This document shows, in pieces, positions 33,499 through 40,656 of a stretch of 40,656 bases of DNA. This stretch comes from Acidobacteriota bacterium (GTDB lineage Bacteria; Acidobacteriota; Terriglobia; UBA7540). Under the pieces are notes generated by a model. That model ran no database searches and was not told the DNA's origin. It saw only the letters and a list, made by a program, of their open reading frames with translations. Both the position numbers and the translations under genes were made by a program. Where the stretch lies: positions 339 through 40,994 of the forward strand of contig PLSX01000271.1 in NCBI GenBank assembly GCA_003165315.1. Reading direction: 5' to 3'. Position 1 is the first letter of the stretch. Each line of letters begins with the position of its first letter.

Positions 33499-35133
33499 TT
33501 GAAAGTCAACGCCGAACCAAAAGGCAAAGGGCAAATGGCAATAGGCAAATGTGAAAGGCCGGACGCTTTTCAGCGACGGACATTCATGGTCTCGCAAGTC
33601 CGTGAGACCATCAACAATCCTGGCACTCACCGCCAACTGCCTTCTGCCTATTTCCTACTGCTTACTGCTTTCTGCCTACTGCTTTTCGCCAGTGCCTGCA
33701 CTCCCGGGCCGAAATACGTGAAGCCCGCAGTTCCTTCGGCGACCGTCTACAAAGAGCATGGCCCTAATACGGGCGGGCCGCCTGGTGAATGGAAGGCCTC
33801 ACAGCCGTCGGATCAGGCCATCAAAGGCAAATGGTGGGAGATCTTTGGCGATCCTCAATTGAATGCCTTGGAAGAACGCGTTGACGTTTCCAACCAGAAC
33901 TTGAAGATTGCCGAGGCGCGGTTCCGCCAGGCTCGCGACACGATTCGCATTGAACGCTCAGGTCTGTACCCCACCATCAGCTCGGGCCCTTACATCAATG
34001 CCGAACAGTTCTCCAAGAATTCCCCCAACGCGGGGCCCAAGTATGGCCAGACGCAGGGCGATTTTGTGTTGCCCTTCGACCTCTCCTACGAGGTGGACGC
34101 ATGGGGGCGCATCCATTTGACAGTTCAATCCGCCGTCGCCAATGCCCAGGCCAGCGCCGCGGACTTGGAAACTGCCCGCCTGAGCATTCATGCGGAGTTG
34201 GCGGCTGATTATTTTATGCTGCGGGGGTTGGACGCGCAAAAGCAGTTGCTGGACTCCACCGTGGTGGATTACCAGAAAGCCCTGACCCTCACCACCAACC
34301 GCTACAACGGAGGTCTTGCCGCCAGGGTGGAAGTAACTCAGGCAGAGACACAACTTGAATCCACACAAGCCCAGGCCATTGATGTAGGCGTGCAGCGCGC
34401 GCAATTTGAACACGCCATTGCTGCGCTGGTGGGGCAGCCTGCATCCACGTTCTCCATTCCCGTTTCGCCGCTCGATACGCCTCCGCCGGCAATTCCCGTG
34501 GGAGTGCCCTCGGATCTATTGCAGCGCCGGCCTGACATTGCTGCGGCAGAACGCCGCGTGGCCGCCGCCAACGCGGACATTGGCGTGGCCAAGACGGCCT
34601 ACTATCCCACGCTGACGCTCAGCGCCGCGGCAGGATTGGAGGGAGGCTCGATCACAGATTGGTTTGCCTGGCCCAGTCACTTCTTTGCCGTGGGTCCACA
34701 ATTGCTGGAAACGCTTTACGATGCCGGCCGCCGCCACGCCTACACAGACCAGGCCTGGGCTGCCTACGATGCCAATGTTGCTGCATACCGGCAAAACGTC
34801 CTGACCGCCTTTCAGGAAGTCGAGGATGACCTCTCTGGATTGCGCATTCTCGATGAAGAGAGCAAGAAGCAGAATGAAGCCGTGCAGTCGGCAGAACATT
34901 CACTGGCGCTTTCTACTAATCGTTACAAGGGTGGACTGGTGACGTACCTTGAGGTTACCACGGCGCAAAGCGCGGCACTGAGCAACGAGATCACAGCAGT
35001 CAATATCCTCACGCGCCGGATGAATTCCAGCGTCCTGCTGATCAAGGCGTTGGGTGGCGGTTGGGACGTTTCCAAACTGCCGCAACTGATGGGGCAGGGA
35101 CAGCCATCCGGGAAGAGCGTGGGTGGACGTTAG
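33499..35133 (+). CDS. RND efflux outer-membrane lipoprotein (NodT/OprM type)
   Basis: Outer-membrane channel of the tripartite pump. TTG 33499 has GGGGAGAG at good spacing and gives 544 residues; ATG 33586 would shorten the pre-lipobox part from 66 to 37 residues and is biologically more like a lipoprotein but lacks an SD. The lipobox ends ASAC (Cys67 of the long form), followed by TPGPKYVKP, which is typical of OprM/NodT. Two TolC-like repeats follow (WWEIFGDPQLNALEE; LDLSYEVDAWGRI-like strand; LQRRPDIAAAERRVAAANADIG; YKGGLVTYLEV). Two heptad arrays lie inside the 5' part of the frame; the second encodes most of the signal-peptide hydrophobic core. Confidence 0.93.
   Translation: MKVNAEPKGKGQMAIGKCERPDAFQRRTFMVSQVRETINNPGTHRQLPSAYFLLLTAFCLLLFASACTPGPKYVKPAVPSATVYKEHGPNTGGPPGEWKASQPSDQAIKGKWWEIFGDPQLNALEERVDVSNQNLKIAEARFRQARDTIRIERSGLYPTISSGPYINAEQFSKNSPNAGPKYGQTQGDFVLPFDLSYEVDAWGRIHLTVQSAVANAQASAADLETARLSIHAELAADYFMLRGLDAQKQLLDSTVVDYQKALTLTTNRYNGGLAARVEVTQAETQLESTQAQAIDVGVQRAQFEHAIAALVGQPASTFSIPVSPLDTPPPAIPVGVPSDLLQRRPDIAAAERRVAAANADIGVAKTAYYPTLTLSAAAGLEGGSITDWFAWPSHFFAVGPQLLETLYDAGRRHAYTDQAWAAYDANVAAYRQNVLTAFQEVEDDLSGLRILDEESKKQNEAVQSAEHSLALSTNRYKGGLVTYLEVTTAQSAALSNEITAVNILTRRMNSSVLLIKALGGGWDVSKLPQLMGQGQPSGKSVGGR
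33519..33560. repeat. heptad-repeat array (6 units, AAANGGC type)
   Basis: AAAAGGC, AAAGGGC, AAATGGC, AATAGGC, AAATGTG and AAAGGCC, in exact 7-base register, at the start of the outer-membrane-factor reading frame. Confidence 0.8.
33637..33685. repeat. heptad-repeat array (7 units, CTGCYTW type) inside a signal-peptide coding region
   Basis: Seven consecutive units, 49 bases: CTGCCTT, CTGCCTA, TTTCCTA, CTGCTTA, CTGCTTT, CTGCCTA, CTGCTTT. Because 7 is not a multiple of 3, the frame changes each unit, yet the reading frame stays open and gives a Leu/Phe/Ala-rich stretch. Confidence 0.85.
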
Positions 35134-35144
35134 GGGAGAAATGG

Positions 35145-35306
35145 AAGTCAATAGTCAAAACGCAAAAGGCAAAAGTCGAAGTTGGCTCGTCATTTCTGCT
35201 TTAAATTGCAAGTTGTGGAATGCGCCATGTGTCGCTTCGCTATCCGCAGACTTCGAGACTTCCCAGCGGTTTTGACATTTGCCTTTTGCGCTTTGGCTTT
35301 TGACTT
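35145..35306. repeat. facing heptad arrays between the outer-membrane factor and STAS genes
   Basis: Left array 35145-35179 (AAGTCAA, TAGTCAA, AACGCAA, AAGGCAA, AAGTCGA) and right array 35272-35306 (TTGACAT, TTGCCTT, TTGCGCT, TTGGCTT, TTGACTT) are approximate inverted copies separated by about 92 bases. Five units each. Confidence 0.8.
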
Positions 35307-35334
35307 TCTGGACCCGTGAATCGAGAGCAAATCG

Positions 35335-35649
35335 ATGTTGCGAATCACAATCGAGAAGGACTCCCGAACTACGACCCTGCGCGTTGAAGGCAGACTCATG
35401 GGCGCATGGGTTGGTGAATTGGGGCGGGCCTGGCGCGCCGTTGTTCCTGAGCAGAGCGACGGCAGGTTGATTGTGGATCTTACTGACGTAACCTTTGTGG
35501 GAGAAGAAGGAAAGAAGTTGCTGGAAACCATGTACGCGGAAGGGGCTAAACTGAAGGCCTCCGGCTGCGTCACGCGTAAATTAGTGGAAGAGATCGGATT
35601 GAGCTTTAATCGCAGGCACCCCAAGCAAGTTGTGACGAATCCGCAGTAA
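35335..35649 (+). CDS. STAS-domain protein lacking the phosphorylatable serine
   Basis: 104 residues, a compact STAS (anti-sigma-antagonist) fold: beta start TIEKDSRTTTLRVEGRL, then VDLTDVTFVGEEGKKLLETM where canonical anti-anti-sigma factors have a D-S pair after the strand. Here Gly56-Glu57-Glu58 occupies that place, so the usual serine phosphorylation switch is absent and a glutamate may mimic the phosphorylated or an altered state. Preceded on the same strand by the efflux operon, separated by facing heptad arrays; the SD is weak. No anti-sigma kinase is adjacent. Function in regulation of the pump is only a guess. Confidence 0.75.
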   Translation: MLRITIEKDSRTTTLRVEGRLMGAWVGELGRAWRAVVPEQSDGRLIVDLTDVTFVGEEGKKLLETMYAEGAKLKASGCVTRKLVEEIGLSFNRRHPKQVVTNPQ

Positions 35650-35811
35650 TCCCCGTAAAAAAATTCAGCCCTTCAGCGAATTGCCCGGTTAAGATGCGTT
35701 CACCGCATTCTGTCCCCGCCGAACGGAGACAGCCCCCACCCGAATTGTCAAAGCGGAAAAATCTCCTTATGATGGATGGCCGAAAGCAATTGCCCCGGAG
35801 GTGCGTAAGTT

Positions 35812-36477
35812 ATGAAGGGTAGCTCTTATACGTTGGAAGACCCCAAAGTTACGAACCTGCTCGACCGGCTCTACGCCCAGGCAATTGCCAATGACAACAG
35901 CCTGAAGCCACAAATGGAAGCTGCCGCGAGGCAATTGGTTGATTGGGACGATCGCAAGCTGGCTCCCGTTCTCGATCATGCCTTTATGGCGATTGCGCCC
36001 GAAGTGGGCCGGTTGTTCTACCTTCTGGTTCGAACCCATAAGCCCAAACTCGTCGTGGAGTTTGGCACATCTTTCGGTATTTCTGCCATCCATATTGCCG
36101 CAGCGTTACGTGACAATGGCTTGGGGCGATTAATCACGACTGAACAGAATCCGCGCAAGGTGGAACAGGCAGGAGCACACCTGGTGGAAGCGGGACTCGC
36201 CGATTTGGTGGAAATCTATTCCGGAGATGCTTTCCAAACTCTAGCTGATATCCCTCCCATTGACCTCCTGGTCCTGGACGGTTGGAAAGTGCTTTATCTT
36301 CCCCTGCTCAAACAGCTTGAACCGCGGCTGTCAAAGGGATCCCTGGTGATTGCCGACGACGTCACCTCCATGCGGGAGCGGCTGACAGCATATCTTGCCT
36401 ACGTTCGCAACCCTGCCAACGGATATATCTCATGCGAAGTTCCCATTGATGACGGGTTTGAATTATCCATCCGGTAG
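35812..36477 (+). CDS. class I SAM-dependent O-methyltransferase-like protein
   Basis: 221 residues with GGAGG about 11 bases before ATG 35812. The N-terminal helical lid is followed by the SAM motif VVEFGTSFGISAIHIAAAL at residues 81-99, the acidic residue in ITTEQNP, the GDAF segment and LLVLDGWKVLYLPLL, then VIADDV, as in the catechol/caffeoyl-CoA O-methyltransferase-like family 3 proteins. In true members the DGxK and DD residues bind a divalent metal; here DGWK and ADDV keep Asp residues. The substrate is unknown. Monocistronic by position, 162 bases after the STAS gene. Confidence 0.85.
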   Translation: MKGSSYTLEDPKVTNLLDRLYAQAIANDNSLKPQMEAAARQLVDWDDRKLAPVLDHAFMAIAPEVGRLFYLLVRTHKPKLVVEFGTSFGISAIHIAAALRDNGLGRLITTEQNPRKVEQAGAHLVEAGLADLVEIYSGDAFQTLADIPPIDLLVLDGWKVLYLPLLKQLEPRLSKGSLVIADDVTSMRERLTAYLAYVRNPANGYISCEVPIDDGFELSIR

Positions 36478-36620
36478 TCTATCCGTCCCGGGAGGCAATC
36501 GCTGGCCTGATATTTTGGCGTCAGCTTGGTTATTGGGGATGTGGTGTCATGGCGTCACGTTTGTTCGCTTCAGAGTGACTTGCGTACCCGCTGAAGGCCA
36601 AAGGCCATTTCTCAGGCCTC

Positions 36621-36648
36621 AGATCCTAAATCCTAGCTCCTATGTTCC
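36621..36648. repeat. heptad-repeat array (about 4 units, TCCT-rich)
   Basis: AGATCCT, AAATCCT, AGCTCCT and ATGTTCC in 7-base register, continuing less clearly to 36655, upstream of the lactonase gene. Confidence 0.65.
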
Positions 36649-36734
36649 AAATTCCTGTTAGAATGACGCGCGGCATTGGGGTTGGTGCGGGCGATTCTCA
36701 ATTTAGGATTGAATCCACGCGGGAGGTGGACATC

Positions 36735-37769
36735 ATGGAACGACGAACCTTCATGACCATGGCAGCGGCAACGGGCGCAAGTCTTGCGGCGAATCCCCTG
36801 GGTGCAGCGAAAGACTGGAGCCTTCCCCAGCTGACCAAGTATCCCGACCCTGCAGTGGAAGTCCTGCATCCGAGCTTCGCCAAGTACAAGCAGGGCAACG
36901 CCGCCATTGAGCGCCTTTGGACGGGTGCCCGCTGGGCGGAAGGCCCGGCGTGGTTCGGTGACGGACGCTACCTGCTGTTCAGCGACATTCCCAACAACCG
37001 CATGATGAGGTGGACGGAAGAGACGGGCGAAGTAAGCGTCTTCCGCACTCCCTCCAACTACTCGAACGGCAACACACGCGATAAGCAAGGCCGGCTGATC
37101 ACTTGCGAGCACAATTCTCGCCGGGTCACGCGCACTGAACTTGACGGCGCCATTACGGTTTTATTGGATCAATTCCAGGGGAAACCGCTGAATGCTCCCA
37201 ACGATGTAGTGGTTCACTCCAATGGCAGCATCTGGTTCAGCGACCCTGGCTACGGCATCCTGAGCAATTACGAAGGCCACAAGGCAGCGCTGGAGCTTCC
37301 CTGCAACGTCTACAGGCTCGATGGCAGAACTTTATCGCCCACGGTGGTGGAGAGCAACCTGCGGCGGCCCAACGGCCTCTGCTTTTCTCCCGACGAGAAA
37401 TTGCTTTACCTCTGCGATACGAGCGGGACCGAGAACCCCGGCTATTCACATGACATTCGGGTTTACGATGTAGTGGACGGCGAACGCCTGGCTAATGGGC
37501 GCACGTTTTATAACATGGGGGCGGGCGTTGCGGATGGAATTCGCTGCGACGTGGACGGCAACATCTGGGCGGGTGCGGGTTGGGCGGGCGAGGATTACAA
37601 CGGTGTCCATATCATCAATCCTGCCGGTGGGTTGATCGGCAAGATCCACCTGCCGGAGATTTGCGCCAACATTTGCTTTGGCGGGGCGAAACGGGACCGC
37701 CTGTTCATGGCCGCAAGCACCTCACTATATTCGCTCTATGTTGGAACTACGGGCGTCCAGACGCCATAA
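36735..37769 (+). CDS. SMP-30/gluconolactonase-family protein with Tat-type signal
   Basis: 344 residues from ATG 36735, set by GGGAGGT 8 bases upstream; an in-frame ATG at 36642 lies in repeat DNA. The N-terminus ERRTFMTMAAATGASLA is a twin-arginine-type signal ending near GAAKD, so the enzyme should be exported. The six-bladed propeller is visible through repeated strands: WAEGPAWFGDGRYLLFSDIP (metal-binding Glu), NAPNDVVVHSNGSIWFSDPG (Asn/Asp), RRPNGLCFSPDEKLLYLCD and GVADGIRCDVDGNIWAGAG. Members hydrolyse sugar lactones such as gluconolactone with a divalent metal. The exact substrate is inferred. Confidence 0.92.
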   Translation: MERRTFMTMAAATGASLAANPLGAAKDWSLPQLTKYPDPAVEVLHPSFAKYKQGNAAIERLWTGARWAEGPAWFGDGRYLLFSDIPNNRMMRWTEETGEVSVFRTPSNYSNGNTRDKQGRLITCEHNSRRVTRTELDGAITVLLDQFQGKPLNAPNDVVVHSNGSIWFSDPGYGILSNYEGHKAALELPCNVYRLDGRTLSPTVVESNLRRPNGLCFSPDEKLLYLCDTSGTENPGYSHDIRVYDVVDGERLANGRTFYNMGAGVADGIRCDVDGNIWAGAGWAGEDYNGVHIINPAGGLIGKIHLPEICANICFGGAKRDRLFMAASTSLYSLYVGTTGVQTP

Positions 37770-38208
37770 CGTGAGCGCAAGACCAGGTTCAGACTACCAG
37801 CCATCACCTTGTCGGGGAACCGACCACACCGAAAACTGAAAATACACACATATTAATCCGTTTGAGGCAGATTATCGTATAATGGGGTTAGTGGGGCCAC
37901 AGAGAAGTCTGCGCCCGGCCCATGCCATGATCTGAAATCTGAGCAATATTGAACAGACTTTGATGTTTGCGAGCAATAGAGTTCTCGCGATTGCTATGTT
38001 CGGTAATGGCGTTAAGCGAGGGGGGGCGCTTGAGCAGGCCCGCTTTCGGTTTGGCACCCGACATCCGAATAACGTTGGGCGTGCCTGCACAGCGTACGCT
38101 ACTTGCGCTTTGAGCGCTCGATTTGAGTTTCCGGAAGTAGCTGCAACGCTAAGGCGGCACTTCAACACATTTTTATCCTGGGTCAAAGCACCCGAGCGAG
38201 GTCGATTA
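37770..38208 (+). other. gene-free leader with a -10-like box
   Basis: 439 bases before the DUF481 gene. A TATAAT hexamer lies at 37878-37883 without a well-spaced -35. Downstream, AGCAAT (37972-37977) and ATTGCT (37992-37997) can pair. The reading frame of the DUF481 gene is open back to 37960, but that part has no signal-like or domain sequence. Nothing else is supported. Confidence 0.35.
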
Positions 38209-39276
38209 ATGAAAAGAATTCAATTGGCGGTACTTTTGGCAATGATTCTGGCGCCGGTGGTATTCGCAGATCAAATCACGTTGAAGAACGGTGATCGAAT
38301 CTCCGGCACCATTATTAGCGCCGATACGAAGGCTCTGGTTATAAAGACAGATTACGCGGATGCCGTGGCCATTAAGTGGGATTTCGTGCAGCAGATTGAG
38401 TCGAGCCAGCCTCTCTATGTGGGAACGAAGGGAGGGCAGGTTATCGTCGGGCCCGTTACCACCAGCGACAGCAAGTTAACAGTTGCTACCAAGGAGTCCG
38501 GGAGCGTAGCGGTGGCCAAGGCCGACGTGACTACTCTGCGTGACTCGGACGAACAAAAAAAGGCAGAGGCGGCGCTGGATCGGCTGCAACATCCGCACTT
38601 GGGAGATTTATGGGGCGGCACATTTGACACGGGGGTCGGCCTGGTGCGGGGGAATTCCGACAGCACCAATTTCACCTTTGCATTGAATGCGGTGCGTGCG
38701 AGCTCGCGGGATAAGATCACCCTTTACACCGACTCGGCGTTTTCCCGCAGCGCCGTCAACGGTGTGACATCCACTACGGCACAGTCCATAGCTGGCGGAG
38801 TTCGCTACGACTTGAACCTGGGCGAGAAGGCTTTCGGTTTCGGTACCTTGGATCTCTTCAACGACCGCTTCCAGGACCTTGATTTGCGGACGGTGATCGG
38901 CGCGGGCGGCGGCATTCACGCCATCAAGAGCAAGCGGACCACATTCGATGTGCTGTTCGGCGGCACTTTTGACCGGGAGTTCTTTACCAATTTCAACCGG
39001 TCATCAGCAGAAATCCTGGTGGGGGAATCTTTCACCCACAAGTTCTTGGCCTCTTCGGCCTTTACGGAATCGGTGTTTTTCTACCCCAATTTGTCTTCGA
39101 CAGGGAATTATCGAAGCACAATCAGCCTTGGTCTGGTTACCAAGCTCACGAAGCTCTTAAGCTGGCAGACCACTTTCAACGATTATGACCTCAGCGACCC
39201 GCCGCCGGGAAAGAAGTCAAATGACATGCTGCTCTCAACCGGCCTACGGCTGAGTTTTGGCGGTGCAGGGAAATAA
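38209..39276 (+). CDS. DUF481 outer-membrane beta-barrel protein
   Basis: 355 residues from ATG 38209, chosen because it starts a clean signal peptide (MKRIQLAVLLAMILAPVVFA) with GAGG about 9 bases upstream. The mature N-terminal part (DQITLKNGDRISGTIISADT, KWDFVQQIES) is the Sm-like extension often preceding DUF481. The rest is strand-rich with alternating aromatic/polar residues (GTFDTGVGLVRGNSDSTNF and onwards), ending with a C-terminal strand closing ...LRLSFGGAGK. DUF481 members are salt- or stress-linked barrels; the role is uncharacterised. Followed by mscL after 62 bases. Confidence 0.87.
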   Translation: MKRIQLAVLLAMILAPVVFADQITLKNGDRISGTIISADTKALVIKTDYADAVAIKWDFVQQIESSQPLYVGTKGGQVIVGPVTTSDSKLTVATKESGSVAVAKADVTTLRDSDEQKKAEAALDRLQHPHLGDLWGGTFDTGVGLVRGNSDSTNFTFALNAVRASSRDKITLYTDSAFSRSAVNGVTSTTAQSIAGGVRYDLNLGEKAFGFGTLDLFNDRFQDLDLRTVIGAGGGIHAIKSKRTTFDVLFGGTFDREFFTNFNRSSAEILVGESFTHKFLASSAFTESVFFYPNLSSTGNYRSTISLGLVTKLTKLLSWQTTFNDYDLSDPPPGKKSNDMLLSTGLRLSFGGAGK

Positions 39277-39338
39277 GCCCTTGCACTACTGGCAGGTGAG
39301 ATTGAAGAATCCAGATCTAATCCTTTAAGGGGGATGAC

Positions 39339-39782
39339 ATGTTCAAGGAATTCAAAGAATTCGCAATGCGTGGAAACGTGATTGATATGGCGATCGGCAT
39401 CATCATTGGCGGCGCATTTGGGAAGATCGTCACCTCCGTGGTGAATGACATTCTCATGCCGCCCATTGGTCTGGTTCTGGGGCATGTGGATTTTTCCAGC
39501 CTGTTTCTTAACCTGTCGGGAACACACTACGATACGTTGGCGGAGGCCAAAAAGGCGGGGGCAGCCGTGATCAGTTACGGTGCATTCCTCAACACGGTTA
39601 TCGATTTCGTGATCGTGGCCTTCGTGGTCTTCCTGCTGGTCAAGCAGATGAACCGGATTATGAAGCCTGCGCCCGCTCCGGCCGCGCCGCCCACCAAGGA
39701 ATGCCCATACTGCGTTTCCGGTGGGATCGCACTCAACGCCACGCGCTGCCCGCATTGCACGGCAGAGCTTAAAGCGGCGTAA
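39339..39782 (+). CDS. mscL: large-conductance mechanosensitive channel with C-terminal zinc ribbon
   Basis: 147 residues, SD AAGGGGGATGAC before ATG 39339. The MscL core is clear: [27 protein letters not shown] (pore helix 1), [15 protein letters not shown], then TM2 [20 protein letters not shown] with KQMNR at the cytoplasmic border. Instead of the usual helical bundle tail it has a Pro/Ala linker and a CxxC-CxxC ribbon (Cys122, Cys125, Cys137, Cys140; KECPYC, RCPHC). The channel releases solutes on osmotic downshock; the ribbon may stabilise or modulate it, an inference. An inverted repeat begins at the base after its stop. Confidence 0.93.
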   Translation: MFKEFKEFAMRGNVIDMAIGIIIGGAFGKIVTSVVNDILMPPIGLVLGHVDFSSLFLNLSGTHYDTLAEAKKAGAAVISYGAFLNTVIDFVIVAFVVFLLVKQMNRIMKPAPAPAAPPTKECPYCVSGGIALNATRCPHCTAELKAA

Positions 39783-39846
39783 CGCGATGAGTGGACAAGC
39801 TTGAGGATTTCAGCGGAGTTCGCTGGGTTGCGGAATCGGCATCGCG
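39783..39846. repeat. structured 64-base element between mscL and the reverse transcriptase
   Basis: CGCGATG (39783-39789) and CATCGCG (39840-39846) enclose an inner hairpin CAGCG-GAGTT-CGCTG (near 39811-39825). It begins right after the mscL stop and ends 63 bases before the reverse-transcriptase ATG. No U-run at once after it. Could be a transcript end of mscL or a structured RNA belonging to the reverse transcriptase. Confidence 0.45.
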
Positions 39847-39909
39847 CGGTATAGAACCTTTTTAAGACAGTTGGCGGGGATGGCTGTTCGGTGGTAAAAG
39901 AAGTGTCGC

Positions 39910-40656
39910 ATGGCCCCAACCGCACCGTGGGAACCCGGGCGCCCGTTGCGCTGGCGTGGACTCTACCGCGAGGCAGAGCTCTACAAGGCGGCAGTACGGG
40001 TTTACACCAAACCGTTGTTTCAATGGCGGAAAGCGCTCTCAACCTCTACGGATGGGCGCACGCTTTACGACCTTGCCGGACGCGGCTTGCGCAGCCTTGA
40101 CGCCATCCACCGCTCGCTGGTCCACGAGAAGTTTGAATTTCGTCCCGCCGTGGCGCTGAAGTACAACTTTAATGCAAGCACCGCACACTCTACATTTTGC
40201 CCTGGGAAGAGCGAATTGTTGACTTCCTTCTTTACCGCCTGCTGACCCGCAAGGTGCACGCGTGGTTTTCCCCCAACTCCTACGCCTACCGCGACCGCAC
40301 CTTTGGCCTTGACCGCTGCCAGTCACGTATCGCGGGAATTCTGCACTCACAACATGGGCCGATCTATTTAATCAAACGAGACATCACAGATTATTTTGCG
40401 TCGGTTGATCACGAAATCCTGCTGGCGAAGCTGCAGCGGCTGATGGAGGGCGAAGATTACCTCTTTCACCTACTGCGGCAGCGCGTGCGCTTCGTGTTCC
40501 AGGACGAGAGCGGCCCGCGCCAGGCGGAGAGGGGGATTCCCTTTGGCACAGCGATTGCCTGCCTATTTGCCAACATCTATTTGACCGGTCTCGACCGCGA
40601 AATTGAGCGCATCCCGGAAGTTCATTACTTTCGCTACGCCGACGACAGTGCGCCAC
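39910..40656 (+). pseudogene. reverse transcriptase, frameshifted and cut by the window end
   Basis: ATG 39910 opens a frame ending HEKFEFRPAVALKYNFN. At 40171-40175 the frame continues only after a one-base shift (restoring one G in AATGC to AATGGC gives NGKHRTLYILPWEERIVD). From 40173 onward the new frame is open to the window end (161 codons) and carries reverse-transcriptase motifs: FSPNSYAYR, IKRDITDYFASVDHEILL (motif with the first Asp), RGIPFGTAIACLFANIYL and RYADD (catalytic YxDD at about 40633-40647). The GxPFGTA motif lacks the PQG of group II introns and the SQ of diversity-generating RTs, so the class is undetermined. The last codons (SAP) look atypical after YADD. Could be a real frameshift or a sequencing error. 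Confidence 0.8.

Noticed and set aside
39183..39755. Minus-strand frame opposite the DUF481 end and mscL
   Set aside because: Antisense to the clearly identified MscL.
39783..40656. Group II intron or diversity-generating retroelement
   Set aside because: The RT motif 4 lacks the typical PQG or TSQ residues, and no intron 5' end, domain V or template/variable repeat is visible on the left side; the right side is outside the window.

Overview
The window looks like a stretch of a Gram-negative soil bacterium, most probably an Acidobacteriota member. This is inferred from the gene repertoire: OpcA-dependent G6P dehydrogenase, zinc-ribbon Hanks kinases, DksA/TraR-like proteins, DUF3106 next to an ECF sigma factor, RND tripartite pumps and DUF481 barrels. 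The DNA is moderately GC-rich, and GTG/TTG starts with good Shine-Dalgarno (SD) sequences are frequent. No species is named.

Layout. (1) Positions 1-10002 hold an almost complete pentose phosphate pathway on the + strand: end of gnd, a PfkB sugar kinase, a small membrane protein, tkt, tal, zwf, opcA, pgl and rpe. (2) 10219-13319 is an information/stress segment: ECF sigma factor with a tiny zinc-finger partner, a DksA-like protein, ComF, an HNH protein and tRNA-Ser(GCU). (3) 13428-18836 holds a secreted protein, a GAF/free-Met-sulfoxide-reductase-like enzyme, a second ECF sigma/anti-sigma/DUF3106 overlapping cassette, a methyltransferase preceded by a decayed gene end, a candidate terminated small RNA, tRNA-Cys(GCA) and a second DksA-like protein. 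(4) 18876-25844 holds a transmembrane Ser/Thr kinase, a secreted protein, a secreted ankyrin-repeat protein and a histidine-rich membrane protein, with an 830-base repeat-laden gap. (5) 26178-35649 holds a GAF-GAF-AAA+ sigma54 activator, a 157-bp MITE-like element and an RND pump, membrane fusion protein, outer-membrane factor and STAS operon. (6) 35812-39782 holds an O-methyltransferase, an SMP-30 lactonase, a DUF481 barrel and MscL with a zinc ribbon. (7) The right edge holds a reverse transcriptase interrupted by what looks like a one-base deletion and cut by the window end.

The most unusual signal is not a gene. At least a dozen junctions between genes, often within operons, carry short arrays of degenerate 7-bp units (3-8 copies, several in inverted pairs). 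The units resemble in design the heptanucleotide STRR repeats of filamentous cyanobacteria. Two have entered coding sequence: one encodes the hydrophobic core of the lipoprotein signal peptide of the efflux outer-membrane factor, another the last residues of rpe. Several also occupy the place where an SD sequence would be expected.

The pathway genes are co-linear: Zwf (with OpcA), Pgl and Gnd make ribulose 5-phosphate and NADPH; Rpe, Tkt and Tal recycle pentoses. No ribose-5-phosphate isomerase is visible in the window.
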